NCBI GenBank assembly: GCA_003503535.1
Contig: DOCI01000061.1
Span: forward strand, 633 to 6,710
DNA: 6,078 nucleotides
Direction: 5' to 3'
DNA from: Planctomycetaceae bacterium
Lineage (GTDB): Bacteria; Planctomycetota; Planctomycetia; Planctomycetales; Planctomycetaceae
The position numbers and the translations under genes are program-made. The notes beneath the pieces are model-generated. The model was given only the letters and a program-made list of their open reading frames with translations. It had not been told where the DNA came from and ran no database searches. Shown here in pieces: positions 1-4,914 of the stretch (position 1 is its first letter; each line of letters starts with the position of its first letter).

Positions 1-125
1 TCACGGGCCTGCTGAACGGCTGGTAGCAGCAATGCGACCAGAATTGCGATGATCGCGATGACAACAAGTAGTTCAATAAGGGTAAATCCATCACGCTTGC
101 CGTGATATTTAGTAAAACTTTGCAA
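1..125 (-). CDS. DUF1559 type IV pilin-like protein, 5' fragment
   Basis: The visible 41 codons begin with a short basic leader ([12 protein letters not shown]) followed by [16 protein letters not shown] and [12 protein letters not shown]. This is a prepilin N-terminal methylation motif: a prepilin peptidase would cut between Gly and Phe, the Phe would be methylated, and Glu at mature position 5 is present. The LLPAVQQAR ending is typical of the planctomycete DUF1559 family, whose members are anchored pseudopilin-like proteins at the envelope; their exact role is unknown. I chose the TTG at 125 because GGAGG at 135-131 lies 5 nt upstream. An in-frame ATG at 146 has no Shine-Dalgarno and would place the SD inside the gene. 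The rest of the protein, including any DUF1559 globular part, is outside the window, so family assignment rests on the N-terminus alone. Confidence 0.88.
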   Translation of the reverse strand, partial: MQSFTKYHGKRDGFTLIELLVVIAIIAILVALLLPAVQQAR

Positions 126-130
126 CGAAA

Positions 131-135
131 CCTCC
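131..135 (-). promoter_or_regulatory. Shine-Dalgarno deciding the TTG start of the DUF1559 gene
   Basis: On the minus strand this reads GGAGG, followed by TTTCG and then TTG at 125. It is a full-strength SD at 5 nt spacing, which favours TTG over the upstream ATG at 146. Confidence 0.6.
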
Positions 136-164
136 AATAGATCCATATTAAAACAGTAATCACG

Positions 165-227
165 CTGAGGGCCAGCGATCACCCATAACAATAACATTAT
201 ATTATATTACCATATCTCTGGCCTCAG
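165..227. repeat. Imperfect inverted repeat around the AT-rich segment
   Basis: CTGAGGGCCA (165-174) and TGGCCTCAG (219-227) are inverted copies differing by one bulged G. They flank a 44-nt AT-rich interval that contains the -10-like hexamers. It could be an operator pair or cruciform, or chance. Confidence 0.25.
196..206 (-). promoter_or_regulatory. Possible tandem -10 elements for the DUF1559 gene
   Basis: The minus strand holds two overlapping perfect TATAAT hexamers (206-201 and 201-196) inside an AT-only stretch (about 195-209). They would give a leader of roughly 65-75 nt before the TTG at 125. No good TTGACA-like -35 lies at 17 nt, so the call rests on the -10 match and AT-richness only. 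Pure AT runs produce TATAAT by chance. Confidence 0.3.
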
Positions 228-347
228 GGAAAGTATTTCTTGTGGAGTTCGGTCGGATTAACACATGTTTACCGATGTTGTAAGCCTGATTTATTAACTC
301 CATTCAAAAGAGTCGTGGGATAAACGAAACAAAGAGTCACCATAAAG

Positions 348-372
348 CCACTACGGCTGGCTGCAGCAGTGG
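348..372. other. Hairpin in the divergent intergenic region
   Basis: CCACT (348-352) pairs with AGTGG (368-372). GCTG (356-359) pairs with CAGC (364-367), leaving ACG bulged on one side and a GCTG loop. No T-tract follows, so a factor-independent terminator is not supported. Apart from this and the elements near 165-227, I see nothing convincing between 126 and 508: no ORF with coding character and no RNA gene. Confidence 0.2.
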
Positions 373-432
373 AACCATGATCACATATTAAGCAGTTCAG
401 CTTTCCTTGCTGCCGAAACGACAGGATTGGCA

Positions 433-438
433 TACAAT
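433..438 (+). promoter_or_regulatory. Weak -10 candidate for the DUF4832 gene
   Basis: TACAAT matches five of six consensus -10 positions and lies about 70 nt before the GTG start at 509. The nearest -35-like hexamer, TTGCTG at 407-412, is 20 nt away, longer than the usual 16-18. Low support. Confidence 0.2.
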
Positions 439-497
439 TTGAAGTCTGATTTGCACAAAGAGAACAGGTCAGGATTCAATACCAATCTCCCCGCAGT

Positions 498-501
498 AAG
501 G
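498..501 (+). promoter_or_regulatory. Shine-Dalgarno deciding the GTG start at 509
   Basis: AAGG ends 7 nt before GTG at 509, a normal spacing. It is 1 nt before TTG at 503, which is too close for ribosome placement. Confidence 0.45.
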
Positions 502-508
502 CTTGCAA

Positions 509-1837
509 GTGTACCGAATTCATTTGATTACGTATTTCTTTATGATTGCTTCTCTCTGCCTGTTGCCAATTGAACAGACTGTAGCCGCAGACTTGGTAAT
601 CCAGCCTCCCGCAATAGCTGGTCCGCTCGATAATCCGCTGAAAGGCTGGTGTCCATATACAGATGCGGGAGAGATTCACCAGCCTTATACGATGGTGTTT
701 CAATACATCTCCTGGCGTGAGCTTGAGCCGGTTGAGGGGGATTTTCGATTTGAGGAATGGGAAAAGGCGTGGGAAGTGAAGGCGGCTCAAGGGAAGCATA
801 TCATTTTTCGGGTTTATATCGATTACCCTTCTCTTCCTTCCGGACTTCCAGACTGGTTACGTGAAACGGGCGTGAAAGAAACGGCTTACACAGAACATGG
901 CGGCGGGCAATCACCGGATTATGATGACCCTCGAATGATTGTCGCGATGGAAAAACTGATCGGCGCACTCGGCAAGCGTTACAACAAAAATCCCCGTATC
1001 GCTTTCATCCAACTGGGACTGCTCGGCTTCTGGGGCGAGTGGCATACCTGGCCTCGTGAAAAACTCTATGCTTCGCCCAAAACGGAACGTCGGATTATTG
1101 ACGCCTATCGAAACGCGTTTCCTGATAAATCGTTGATGGTCCGATACGCCAGCAACTTCGCTGGTCAACAGGAGTGGATCGGATTTCATGATGATATGTT
1201 TCCTCAGGACACCGACAACGGAGAAGACTGGAGTTTTCTGGCTGGAGTCCGCAAATCGAATCGAACAGAAAACTGGAAAGTGGCTGTCGTGGGTGGCGAG
1301 ATGGTCCCCAACAAAGCCCGTCAATGGATCGGCAATAATTTCGACACTACGTTGACGATGTTGAGTCGATCTCACTTCTCCTGGATTGGCCCATATTGCC
1401 CGGCTCTGGAAAAATCCAAAAATGAACAATACTTTAAGAATTGTGTAGAGCTGATTCAAAAAATGGGCTATGAGTTCCAGATCACCAGGCTCATCCATCC
1501 GGCTCAACTCAAGACAAATCAAGCGGCACCGTTTACACTTGAAGTCAAAAACCAGGGAGTGGCACCGTTTTACTATCCCTGGTCAATTGAATGGGCTTTG
1601 CTGGATAATCAAGGCAAAGTGGTCGAAATTCAAGAGACAGACTGGGACCTACGCAACTGGCAGCCTGGTTCTTTTTCAGAGAAATCGGATTTCACGTTTT
1701 CATCTCCCCCCGGCTCATACGAACTTGCTATTGGAATACGGGATCCCTGGCAGGATCGGCCTGCCATTCGTTTCGCAAACGATCTTCCCGTGAATGATGG
1801 TTGGACGATCATTTCAAAAGTCACCCTCGCAGATTAG
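509..1837 (+). CDS. Exported DUF4832-type putative glycoside hydrolase-like protein
   Basis: The 442-residue product begins with a signal peptide: basic MYRIHL, hydrophobic ITYFFMIASLCLLPI and a VAA cleavage site before Asp28, so it is probably exported. NPLKGW (42-47), FQYISWRELEP, the FIQLGLLGFWGEWHTW segment and the HFSWIGPYCP block match DUF4832/DUF4874 proteins, which have a TIM-barrel-like fold reminiscent of family 42-type glycosidases. From about residue 325 the LEVKNQGVAPFYYPW part looks like a beta-sandwich. Glu177 (GEW) and Glu264 (GGEM) are plausible acid/base and nucleophile by analogy; this is inference. No substrate is known. I prefer GTG at 509 because AAGG (498-501) sits 7 nt upstream. 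The in-frame TTG at 503 is only 1 nt from that SD, and the ATG at 542 lacks an SD and would cut the signal peptide. It appears monocistronic. Confidence 0.82.
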   Translation: MYRIHLITYFFMIASLCLLPIEQTVAADLVIQPPAIAGPLDNPLKGWCPYTDAGEIHQPYTMVFQYISWRELEPVEGDFRFEEWEKAWEVKAAQGKHIIFRVYIDYPSLPSGLPDWLRETGVKETAYTEHGGGQSPDYDDPRMIVAMEKLIGALGKRYNKNPRIAFIQLGLLGFWGEWHTWPREKLYASPKTERRIIDAYRNAFPDKSLMVRYASNFAGQQEWIGFHDDMFPQDTDNGEDWSFLAGVRKSNRTENWKVAVVGGEMVPNKARQWIGNNFDTTLTMLSRSHFSWIGPYCPALEKSKNEQYFKNCVELIQKMGYEFQITRLIHPAQLKTNQAAPFTLEVKNQGVAPFYYPWSIEWALLDNQGKVVEIQETDWDLRNWQPGSFSEKSDFTFSSPPGSYELAIGIRDPWQDRPAIRFANDLPVNDGWTIISKVTLAD

Positions 1838-1847
1838 CCAAGGGTAT

Positions 1848-1867
1848 TGCTCACGCTTGTGCGAGCA
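1848..1867 (+). terminator. Weak hairpin just after the DUF4832 gene
   Basis: TGCTC (1848-1852) pairs with GAGCA (1863-1867), and the stem can extend inward past an A-C mismatch with C-G and G-T pairs. It starts 11 nt after the TAG stop, where a terminator would be expected, but no T-run follows. Termination activity is therefore only a possibility. Confidence 0.25.
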
Positions 1868-2001
1868 TGCAATGCGTAATTGTTTTCAATCTCATGTCTT
1901 ATCAGGATGATATGCTTCTGAAAAGTTTGGATTGAGAAACTTAAATGGCGTGGCATTTTTCGTATCGGAGTTTTATCAAACACGTTTTAGCTGGCTGACA
2001 T

Positions 2002-2016
2002 TTTGACTCTGTCAAA
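2002..2016. promoter_or_regulatory. Perfect 6-bp dyad, operator-like
   Basis: TTTGAC (2002-2007) and GTCAAA (2011-2016) are exact inverted copies separated by TCT. An overlapping alternative pairing, TGACA (1996-2000) with TGTCA (2010-2014), exists. The short symmetric dyad fits a dimeric regulator site as well as an RNA hairpin. It is more than 320 bp from the next start codon, which weakens an operator reading. Confidence 0.22.
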
Positions 2017-2153
2017 TCTTGATTGCTTCACCACAGACCATTCTGGTTGTTTCGCACTCAATAATTTCCGAAATCGGATTAAACGCACGGACTTTTGGGA
2101 ATAATTGTCACTATCTGCCGAGTCGGAATATGAATTGCACTCATCATTAAACA

Positions 2154-2213
2154 ATGAAGATTGTTTCAAAGATGAAGGAGAGAGCAATGAACCAGCATCA
2201 TTCGATGCATTGA
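2154..2213 (+). CDS. Possible tiny ORF (8-19 aa), unproven
   Basis: The frame reads MKIVSKMKERAMNQHHSMH and stop. The innermost start, ATG at 2187, has AAGGAG (2175-2180) at 6 nt spacing, one of the best SD-start pairs in the window, and would encode MNQHHSMH. The stop codon lies in the right arm of a 7-bp hairpin (2194-2217). An uptake of this as a leader peptide for the gene at 2341 is speculation: the gap to that gene is 127 bp and there is no classic attenuator T-run. A frame this short with an SD can arise by chance. Confidence 0.18.
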   Translation: MKIVSKMKERAMNQHHSMH

Positions 2214-2217
2214 TGCT
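2194..2217. other. 7-bp hairpin overlapping the tiny ORF stop
   Basis: AGCATCA (2194-2200) and TGATGCT (2211-2217) are perfect inverted copies around a 10-nt loop. The following bases (TGCTAGAAATG) contain no T-tract, so a terminator is not supported. Confidence 0.3.
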
Positions 2218-2327
2218 TGCTAGAAATGTGCAATGGCGTGTCGCGATTGTGCAAAGAAATATCTGAGTATGAGTGCATTGTTCTTTCGTGAAATAACACT
2301 CGTATTACAAAATTAGAATTAAATATC

Positions 2328-2332
2328 AGGAG
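2328..2332 (+). promoter_or_regulatory. Shine-Dalgarno of the DJ-1/PfpI gene
   Basis: AGGAG lies 8 nt before ATG 2341. Upstream, TTGTTC (2278-2283) and TATTAC (2303-2308) are weak promoter-like hexamers, but their 19-nt spacing is long, so I do not call a promoter. Confidence 0.6.
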
Positions 2333-2340
2333 TTAAACCA

Positions 2341-2907
2341 ATGGCCAAAGAGACACTCAAAGGAAAAACAATCGCATTTCTCGCAACCGATGGTTTCGAA
2401 CAGGTCGAGTTGACCAAGCCTTGGGAAGCGATCAAGGAATCGGGAGCGGAAGTCCATCTGATCTCGCTGAAATCTGGCAAAATTCAAGGCGTGCATCATG
2501 ACGAAAAAGGGGATCAGTTTTCTGTTGACAAAACTGTCGATGAAGTCAGTGCAGAAAATTATGAGGGATTAGTTCTTCCCGGCGGAGTCTTCAATCCGGA
2601 TGCGCTGCGTATGAATGAAACTGCAGTTGATTTTGTACGAGACTTTTTCAAACAGGGGAAACCGGTCGCTGCAATATGCCATGGTCCCTGGACGTTGATC
2701 GAAGCGGATGTTGTTCAAGGACGCCGTATGACTTCTTGGCCAAGTCTCAGAACAGACCTGAAAAATGCTGGCGCAGAGTGGGTCGATAAAGAATGCGTTT
2801 GTGATCAGGGATTGGTCACCAGTCGGAATCCCGATGACCTACCCGCCTTTTGTAAGAAAGCCATTGAAGAATTCGCCGAAGGTAAACATGCGGGGCAAAC
2901 TGTCTAA
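2341..2907 (+). CDS. DJ-1/PfpI family protein (type 1 glutamine amidotransferase-like)
   Basis: This 188-residue protein has the usual length and single flavodoxin-like domain of the PfpI/YhbO branch of the DJ-1 superfamily. The nucleophile elbow AAICHGPW places the reactive cysteine at Cys113 with His114 beside it, and the conserved acidic residue is Glu20 in TDGFEQVEL. The glycine-rich VLPGGVFNPD strand-turn (78-87) and the TSWPSLRTDLKNAGAEWVD segment (131-149) are also characteristic. Relatives have been described as cytosolic stress proteins with protease, deglycase or glyoxalase-type activities, and which applies is disputed; I infer only a cysteine-dependent stress or repair role. All key residues are present. 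ATG at 2341 has AGGAG (2328-2332) 8 nt upstream. It is preceded by a long intergenic region and is convergent with the yhaM-like gene 29 bp downstream, so it is likely transcribed alone. Confidence 0.93.
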   Translation: MAKETLKGKTIAFLATDGFEQVELTKPWEAIKESGAEVHLISLKSGKIQGVHHDEKGDQFSVDKTVDEVSAENYEGLVLPGGVFNPDALRMNETAVDFVRDFFKQGKPVAAICHGPWTLIEADVVQGRRMTSWPSLRTDLKNAGAEWVDKECVCDQGLVTSRNPDDLPAFCKKAIEEFAEGKHAGQTV

Positions 2908-2928
2908 AGTATTCCCAGAATTATTGTC

Positions 2929-2936
2929 GAACGTTC
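2929..2936. other. 8-bp perfect palindrome between convergent genes
   Basis: GAACGTTC abuts the stop codon of the minus-strand gene in the 29-bp convergent gap. It has no loop and no flanking T-run, so it is not a bidirectional terminator as seen. An 8-bp palindrome may be chance. Confidence 0.15.
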
Positions 2937-3983
2937 TTAATCTTTGACTTCGCCAAACCCTCGAAAGATTGAACGCCTTAGCGGATTTTGTCGAGAAGTA
3001 AACTCGGCATCATCCGCTGTTTTTTCGCCGAGGGCGAAGGCCATCATTTGGAATTTGGCGTCGATGTCGTCGGCATAATGCACGAGTAACGCTTCCGGCG
3101 TATGCGGGGCGATTGGCGAACCCCATTCGGGCAGGTTCTGGTGGGCGACGATGATGTGTTCGAGCCGGAGGAGTGTTTCCGGATTGAGGTTCTCCATCTG
3201 TTTTCCATAATCGCGAACGAGATCGCGGCCGAGCAGGATATGTCCAATCAATCGCCCTGCGGCGGTGTAGTCGGCTCCGTGCGGCTGGGCAGAGAGTTCT
3301 TCGAGCTTGCCGATATCATGCAGAACCGCTCCGGCGACAACGAGACTGATCGAAAGTGGCGGCGACATTTCCTGATAATACTCGCGGTATTTATGCGCGA
3401 GATAGACGGCTGTTTTCGTCACCGAGAGCACATGTTCGAGGAAGCCGCTGCGATAGGCATGATGGTTGCGGGAGGCAGCCGGGTATTCGCAAATTGCTTC
3501 TTCGTGATCCTGCAGGATTTTCAGTACGAGTTCCTGCAACGGTTCTTCTGTGATTTCCTTCGCGACAATCTCACACAGTTCGCCATACATGGCAGCAGTG
3601 TCGAAACGGGAAGCGGGGAGATAATCTGCGGGATTAAAACCAGCAGCCCGGTCGGCATCATTCACTTCGCGGATGCGTTCAATATCGATCTGCGGGCCGT
3701 ATTGATTTTCGCTGTATCGGCATCGCAATCGAAAGAACTGTCCCGGCTCCCAGGTTTCATCGCAAGCTTCGAACCAGCTGGAATCGTTCCAGATCATTGA
3801 GGTGGCTGTCCGTTTCAGGTCACGAAACTGACACCGATAATACGGCTTCCCATCCCGAGTTTCGGCTCGTTGTTTGTCACTCAATAAAACGAAACAATCG
3901 CCCGATTTGCCAGCCGGGATCTCGCAGAATTTGACGAGGGCTTCTTCGGATTCCTCGTTTTTCGCAAATAAGTTTCGGGCCAC
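2937..3983 (-). CDS. YhaM-like 3'-5' exoribonuclease (OB-fold plus HD domain)
   Basis: This 348-residue protein has the two-part build of the YhaM/CBF1 family. The N-terminal part, about residues 20-110, resembles an OB-fold nucleic-acid binding domain (KPYYRCQFRD, then GQFFRLRCRYSENQYGPQIDIERI). The C-terminal part is an HD metal-dependent phosphohydrolase: HHAYRSGFLEHVLSV (His184), LHDIGKLEEL (His222, Asp223), GHILLG (His248), HIIVAHQNLPEWGSPIAPHTPEA (His276, His281) and YADDIDAK. All expected metal ligands appear intact. In Firmicutes the family trims RNA 3' ends in the cytoplasm; that role here is by homology. The start is GTG at 3983: the frame is closed just upstream by TGA at 3995-3993, and no early ATG exists. 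No clear SD precedes it. The SDR gene lies 123 bp upstream on the same strand. Confidence 0.9.
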   Translation of the reverse strand: MARNLFAKNEESEEALVKFCEIPAGKSGDCFVLLSDKQRAETRDGKPYYRCQFRDLKRTATSMIWNDSSWFEACDETWEPGQFFRLRCRYSENQYGPQIDIERIREVNDADRAAGFNPADYLPASRFDTAAMYGELCEIVAKEITEEPLQELVLKILQDHEEAICEYPAASRNHHAYRSGFLEHVLSVTKTAVYLAHKYREYYQEMSPPLSISLVVAGAVLHDIGKLEELSAQPHGADYTAAGRLIGHILLGRDLVRDYGKQMENLNPETLLRLEHIIVAHQNLPEWGSPIAPHTPEALLVHYADDIDAKFQMMAFALGEKTADDAEFTSRQNPLRRSIFRGFGEVKD

Positions 3984-4008
3984 AATTGGAACTCACATTG
4001 AGAGATGA

Positions 4009-4037
4009 TTGAATTCTTCAGTAATGCTGAGATTCAA
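4009..4037 (-). other. Bulged stem-loop upstream of the yhaM-like gene
   Basis: TTGAAT (4009-4014) pairs with ATTCAA (4032-4037), and inner CTTCAG (4016-4021) pairs with CTGAG (4027-4031) with one bulge, closing a TAATG loop. It lies in the gap between two minus-strand genes and would be in the yhaM leader. No T-run follows on either strand, so a terminator is not supported. Confidence 0.25.
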
Positions 4038-4064
4038 CATATCAGACATGAACGCAGATGTGAA
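4036..4064 (-). promoter_or_regulatory. Candidate promoter for the yhaM-like gene
   Basis: On the minus strand TTCACA (4064-4059) and TATGTT (4041-4036) are separated by exactly 17 nt, matching 5 of 6 and 4 of 6 consensus bases. Start would fall near 4029, giving a leader of about 45 nt. If real, the gene can be transcribed apart from the upstream SDR. The match is modest. Confidence 0.28.
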
Positions 4065-4106
4065 TTCAGAACTGCGGATGAATGCTGGAGTTGCGTTTGT
4101 GAAAGA

Positions 4107-4889
4107 TCACCAGTCGATTTTACGGATGTCGATGAACTCTCCAGAATCTGTATGAGCCGGTGCTTTCTCAATGACAGCAGCAATTTTCGGTGCGAGTTGC
4201 TCGGCTGTTGGCATTTGGTCGGTTCCCCGCCGGCTTCTGAGAGAATCGAGTGTCGGGAAGCGTTCGTCTTCATCCAGGCCACAAAGAACATCTTGCATGT
4301 GCGTTGCAATCAGCCCTGGTGCGATGGCCAGAAAATGTGTTTGGGGAGCTTCCTGAGCGTAAAGTTTGGTCAGCATATTGAGAGCCGCTTTGGAAATCGA
4401 ATAGGCGTTCCAGCCTCGATTTCCATTGACTGCCGCCCCCGATGAGATCGTGACAACTTGTCGGATTTCTGGATATCGCGGCAGCAGCCAGTCCAGAATG
4501 ATCTTGTTCGACCACAGGTTCACATCCATCACATTCTGGCAATCCTCGATGGATGTCTCTTGAAGATCACCAAATGGACTGAGGATGCCTGCATTCAGAA
4601 TGGCAAGTTCACACGTTTCCACTCCTGAGAACAACTGTTCGAGATTTTCGGGGAGAGTGTCAAAATTTGAAACATCACAGGAAGTGAACTGAAAGTTTTC
4701 GTGCCGTGTCAGTTCCTCAGGTGTCCTCCGACTGCAGCCGAGAACTTTGTTTCCCTGTTGAAGATAATGTTCTGCCAGACCGTGCCCGAGTCCGGAACTG
4801 ACTCCGGTAATAAAAATTGAATGTGACAAGTTGCTGATTCCTGATAAACTCTGCGATTTAATAGAAACGCTTATTGTATCATCTTTCAT
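4107..4889 (-). CDS. Short-chain dehydrogenase/reductase, benzil/sepiapterin-reductase-like
   Basis: A classical SDR Rossmann protein (260 aa from ATG 4889). Visible in order: the nucleotide-binding TGVSSGLG (28-35), SRR (53-55), which could favour NADP(H), CDVSN, the LNAGI motif (98-102), Asn124 in MDVNLW, the catalytic Ser150 in ISSGAA, Tyr163 and Lys167 in YSISK, and the IAPGLIATHM loop. The tetrad N-S-Y-K is complete. The SGAAVNGNRGWNAYSISKA stretch and the GEFIDIRKIDW ending resemble Bacillus YueD-type benzil reductases and sepiapterin-reductase-like SDRs; the true substrate is unknown. ATG 4889 has AGGA (4899-4896) at 6 nt. The alternative TTG at 4829 has AGGA (4842-4839) at 9 nt and would give the usual short N-terminus (SHSIFITG), so the first 20 residues are doubtful. 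The frame stays open to 4934. It is divergent from the dus gene and upstream of yhaM. Confidence 0.9.
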   Translation of the reverse strand: MKDDTISVSIKSQSLSGISNLSHSIFITGVSSGLGHGLAEHYLQQGNKVLGCSRRTPEELTRHENFQFTSCDVSNFDTLPENLEQLFSGVETCELAILNAGILSPFGDLQETSIEDCQNVMDVNLWSNKIILDWLLPRYPEIRQVVTISSGAAVNGNRGWNAYSISKAALNMLTKLYAQEAPQTHFLAIAPGLIATHMQDVLCGLDEDERFPTLDSLRSRRGTDQMPTAEQLAPKIAAVIEKAPAHTDSGEFIDIRKIDW

Positions 4890-4914
4890 TTTACTTCCTA
4901 CAGCACGAGTCCTC
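4830..4914. promoter_or_regulatory. Divergent SDR/dus start region
   Basis: Both genes must start transcription in or near this short AT-rich stretch. A minus-strand TACAAT (4878-4873) and a plus-strand TATCAT (4877-4882) overlap, as expected of a compact bidirectional promoter, but neither has a good -35 partner. The call is positional inference. Confidence 0.3.
4896..4899 (-). promoter_or_regulatory. Shine-Dalgarno for the ATG 4889 start of the SDR
   Basis: AGGA on the minus strand, 6 nt before ATG 4889. A competing AGGA at 4842-4839 sits 9 nt before TTG 4829. In the first case a minus-strand TACAAT (4878-4873) would be inside the gene; in the second it could be the -10 box. Confidence 0.4.

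Larger units (their letters stand above)
1838..2340. other. About 500 bp without a convincing gene
   Basis: This gap separates the DUF4832 and DJ-1/PfpI genes. The longest open frame (66 codons, minus strand, 1987-2187) has no recognisable motif, and nothing around it argues for coding. The region is AT-richer than its neighbours and holds small palindromes (1848-1867, 2002-2016, 2194-2217) and a 19-codon ORF (2154-2213). I see no tRNA, transposon end or degraded gene that I can name. It may carry the promoter and regulatory sites of the downstream gene. Confidence 0.5.

Noticed and set aside
911..1522. Open frame of 203 codons on the minus strand opposite the DUF4832 gene
   Set aside because: Shadow of a well-supported gene; the translation has no motif, and the sense frame holds the conserved family blocks.
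1987..2187. 66-codon minus-strand frame in the large intergenic gap
   Set aside because: Low-complexity serine-rich translation, no recognised motif and no supporting context.
2908..2936. Bidirectional terminator between the convergent genes
   Set aside because: Only an 8-bp palindrome without loop or T-runs is visible.
3102..3800. Open frame of 232 codons on the plus strand opposite the yhaM-like gene
   Set aside because: It is entirely antisense to a gene with intact OB-fold and HD motifs, and its translation shows no recognisable domain.
4005..4445. Open frame of 146 codons on the plus strand overlapping the SDR 3' half
   Set aside because: It is antisense to the SDR catalytic region and its sequence is cysteine- and arginine-rich without a known pattern.
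4831..4914. 28-codon N-terminal extension of the dus gene
   Set aside because: Dus proteins do not carry such a leader, the stretch overlaps the divergent SDR 5' region, and ATG 4915 gives a normal-length protein.
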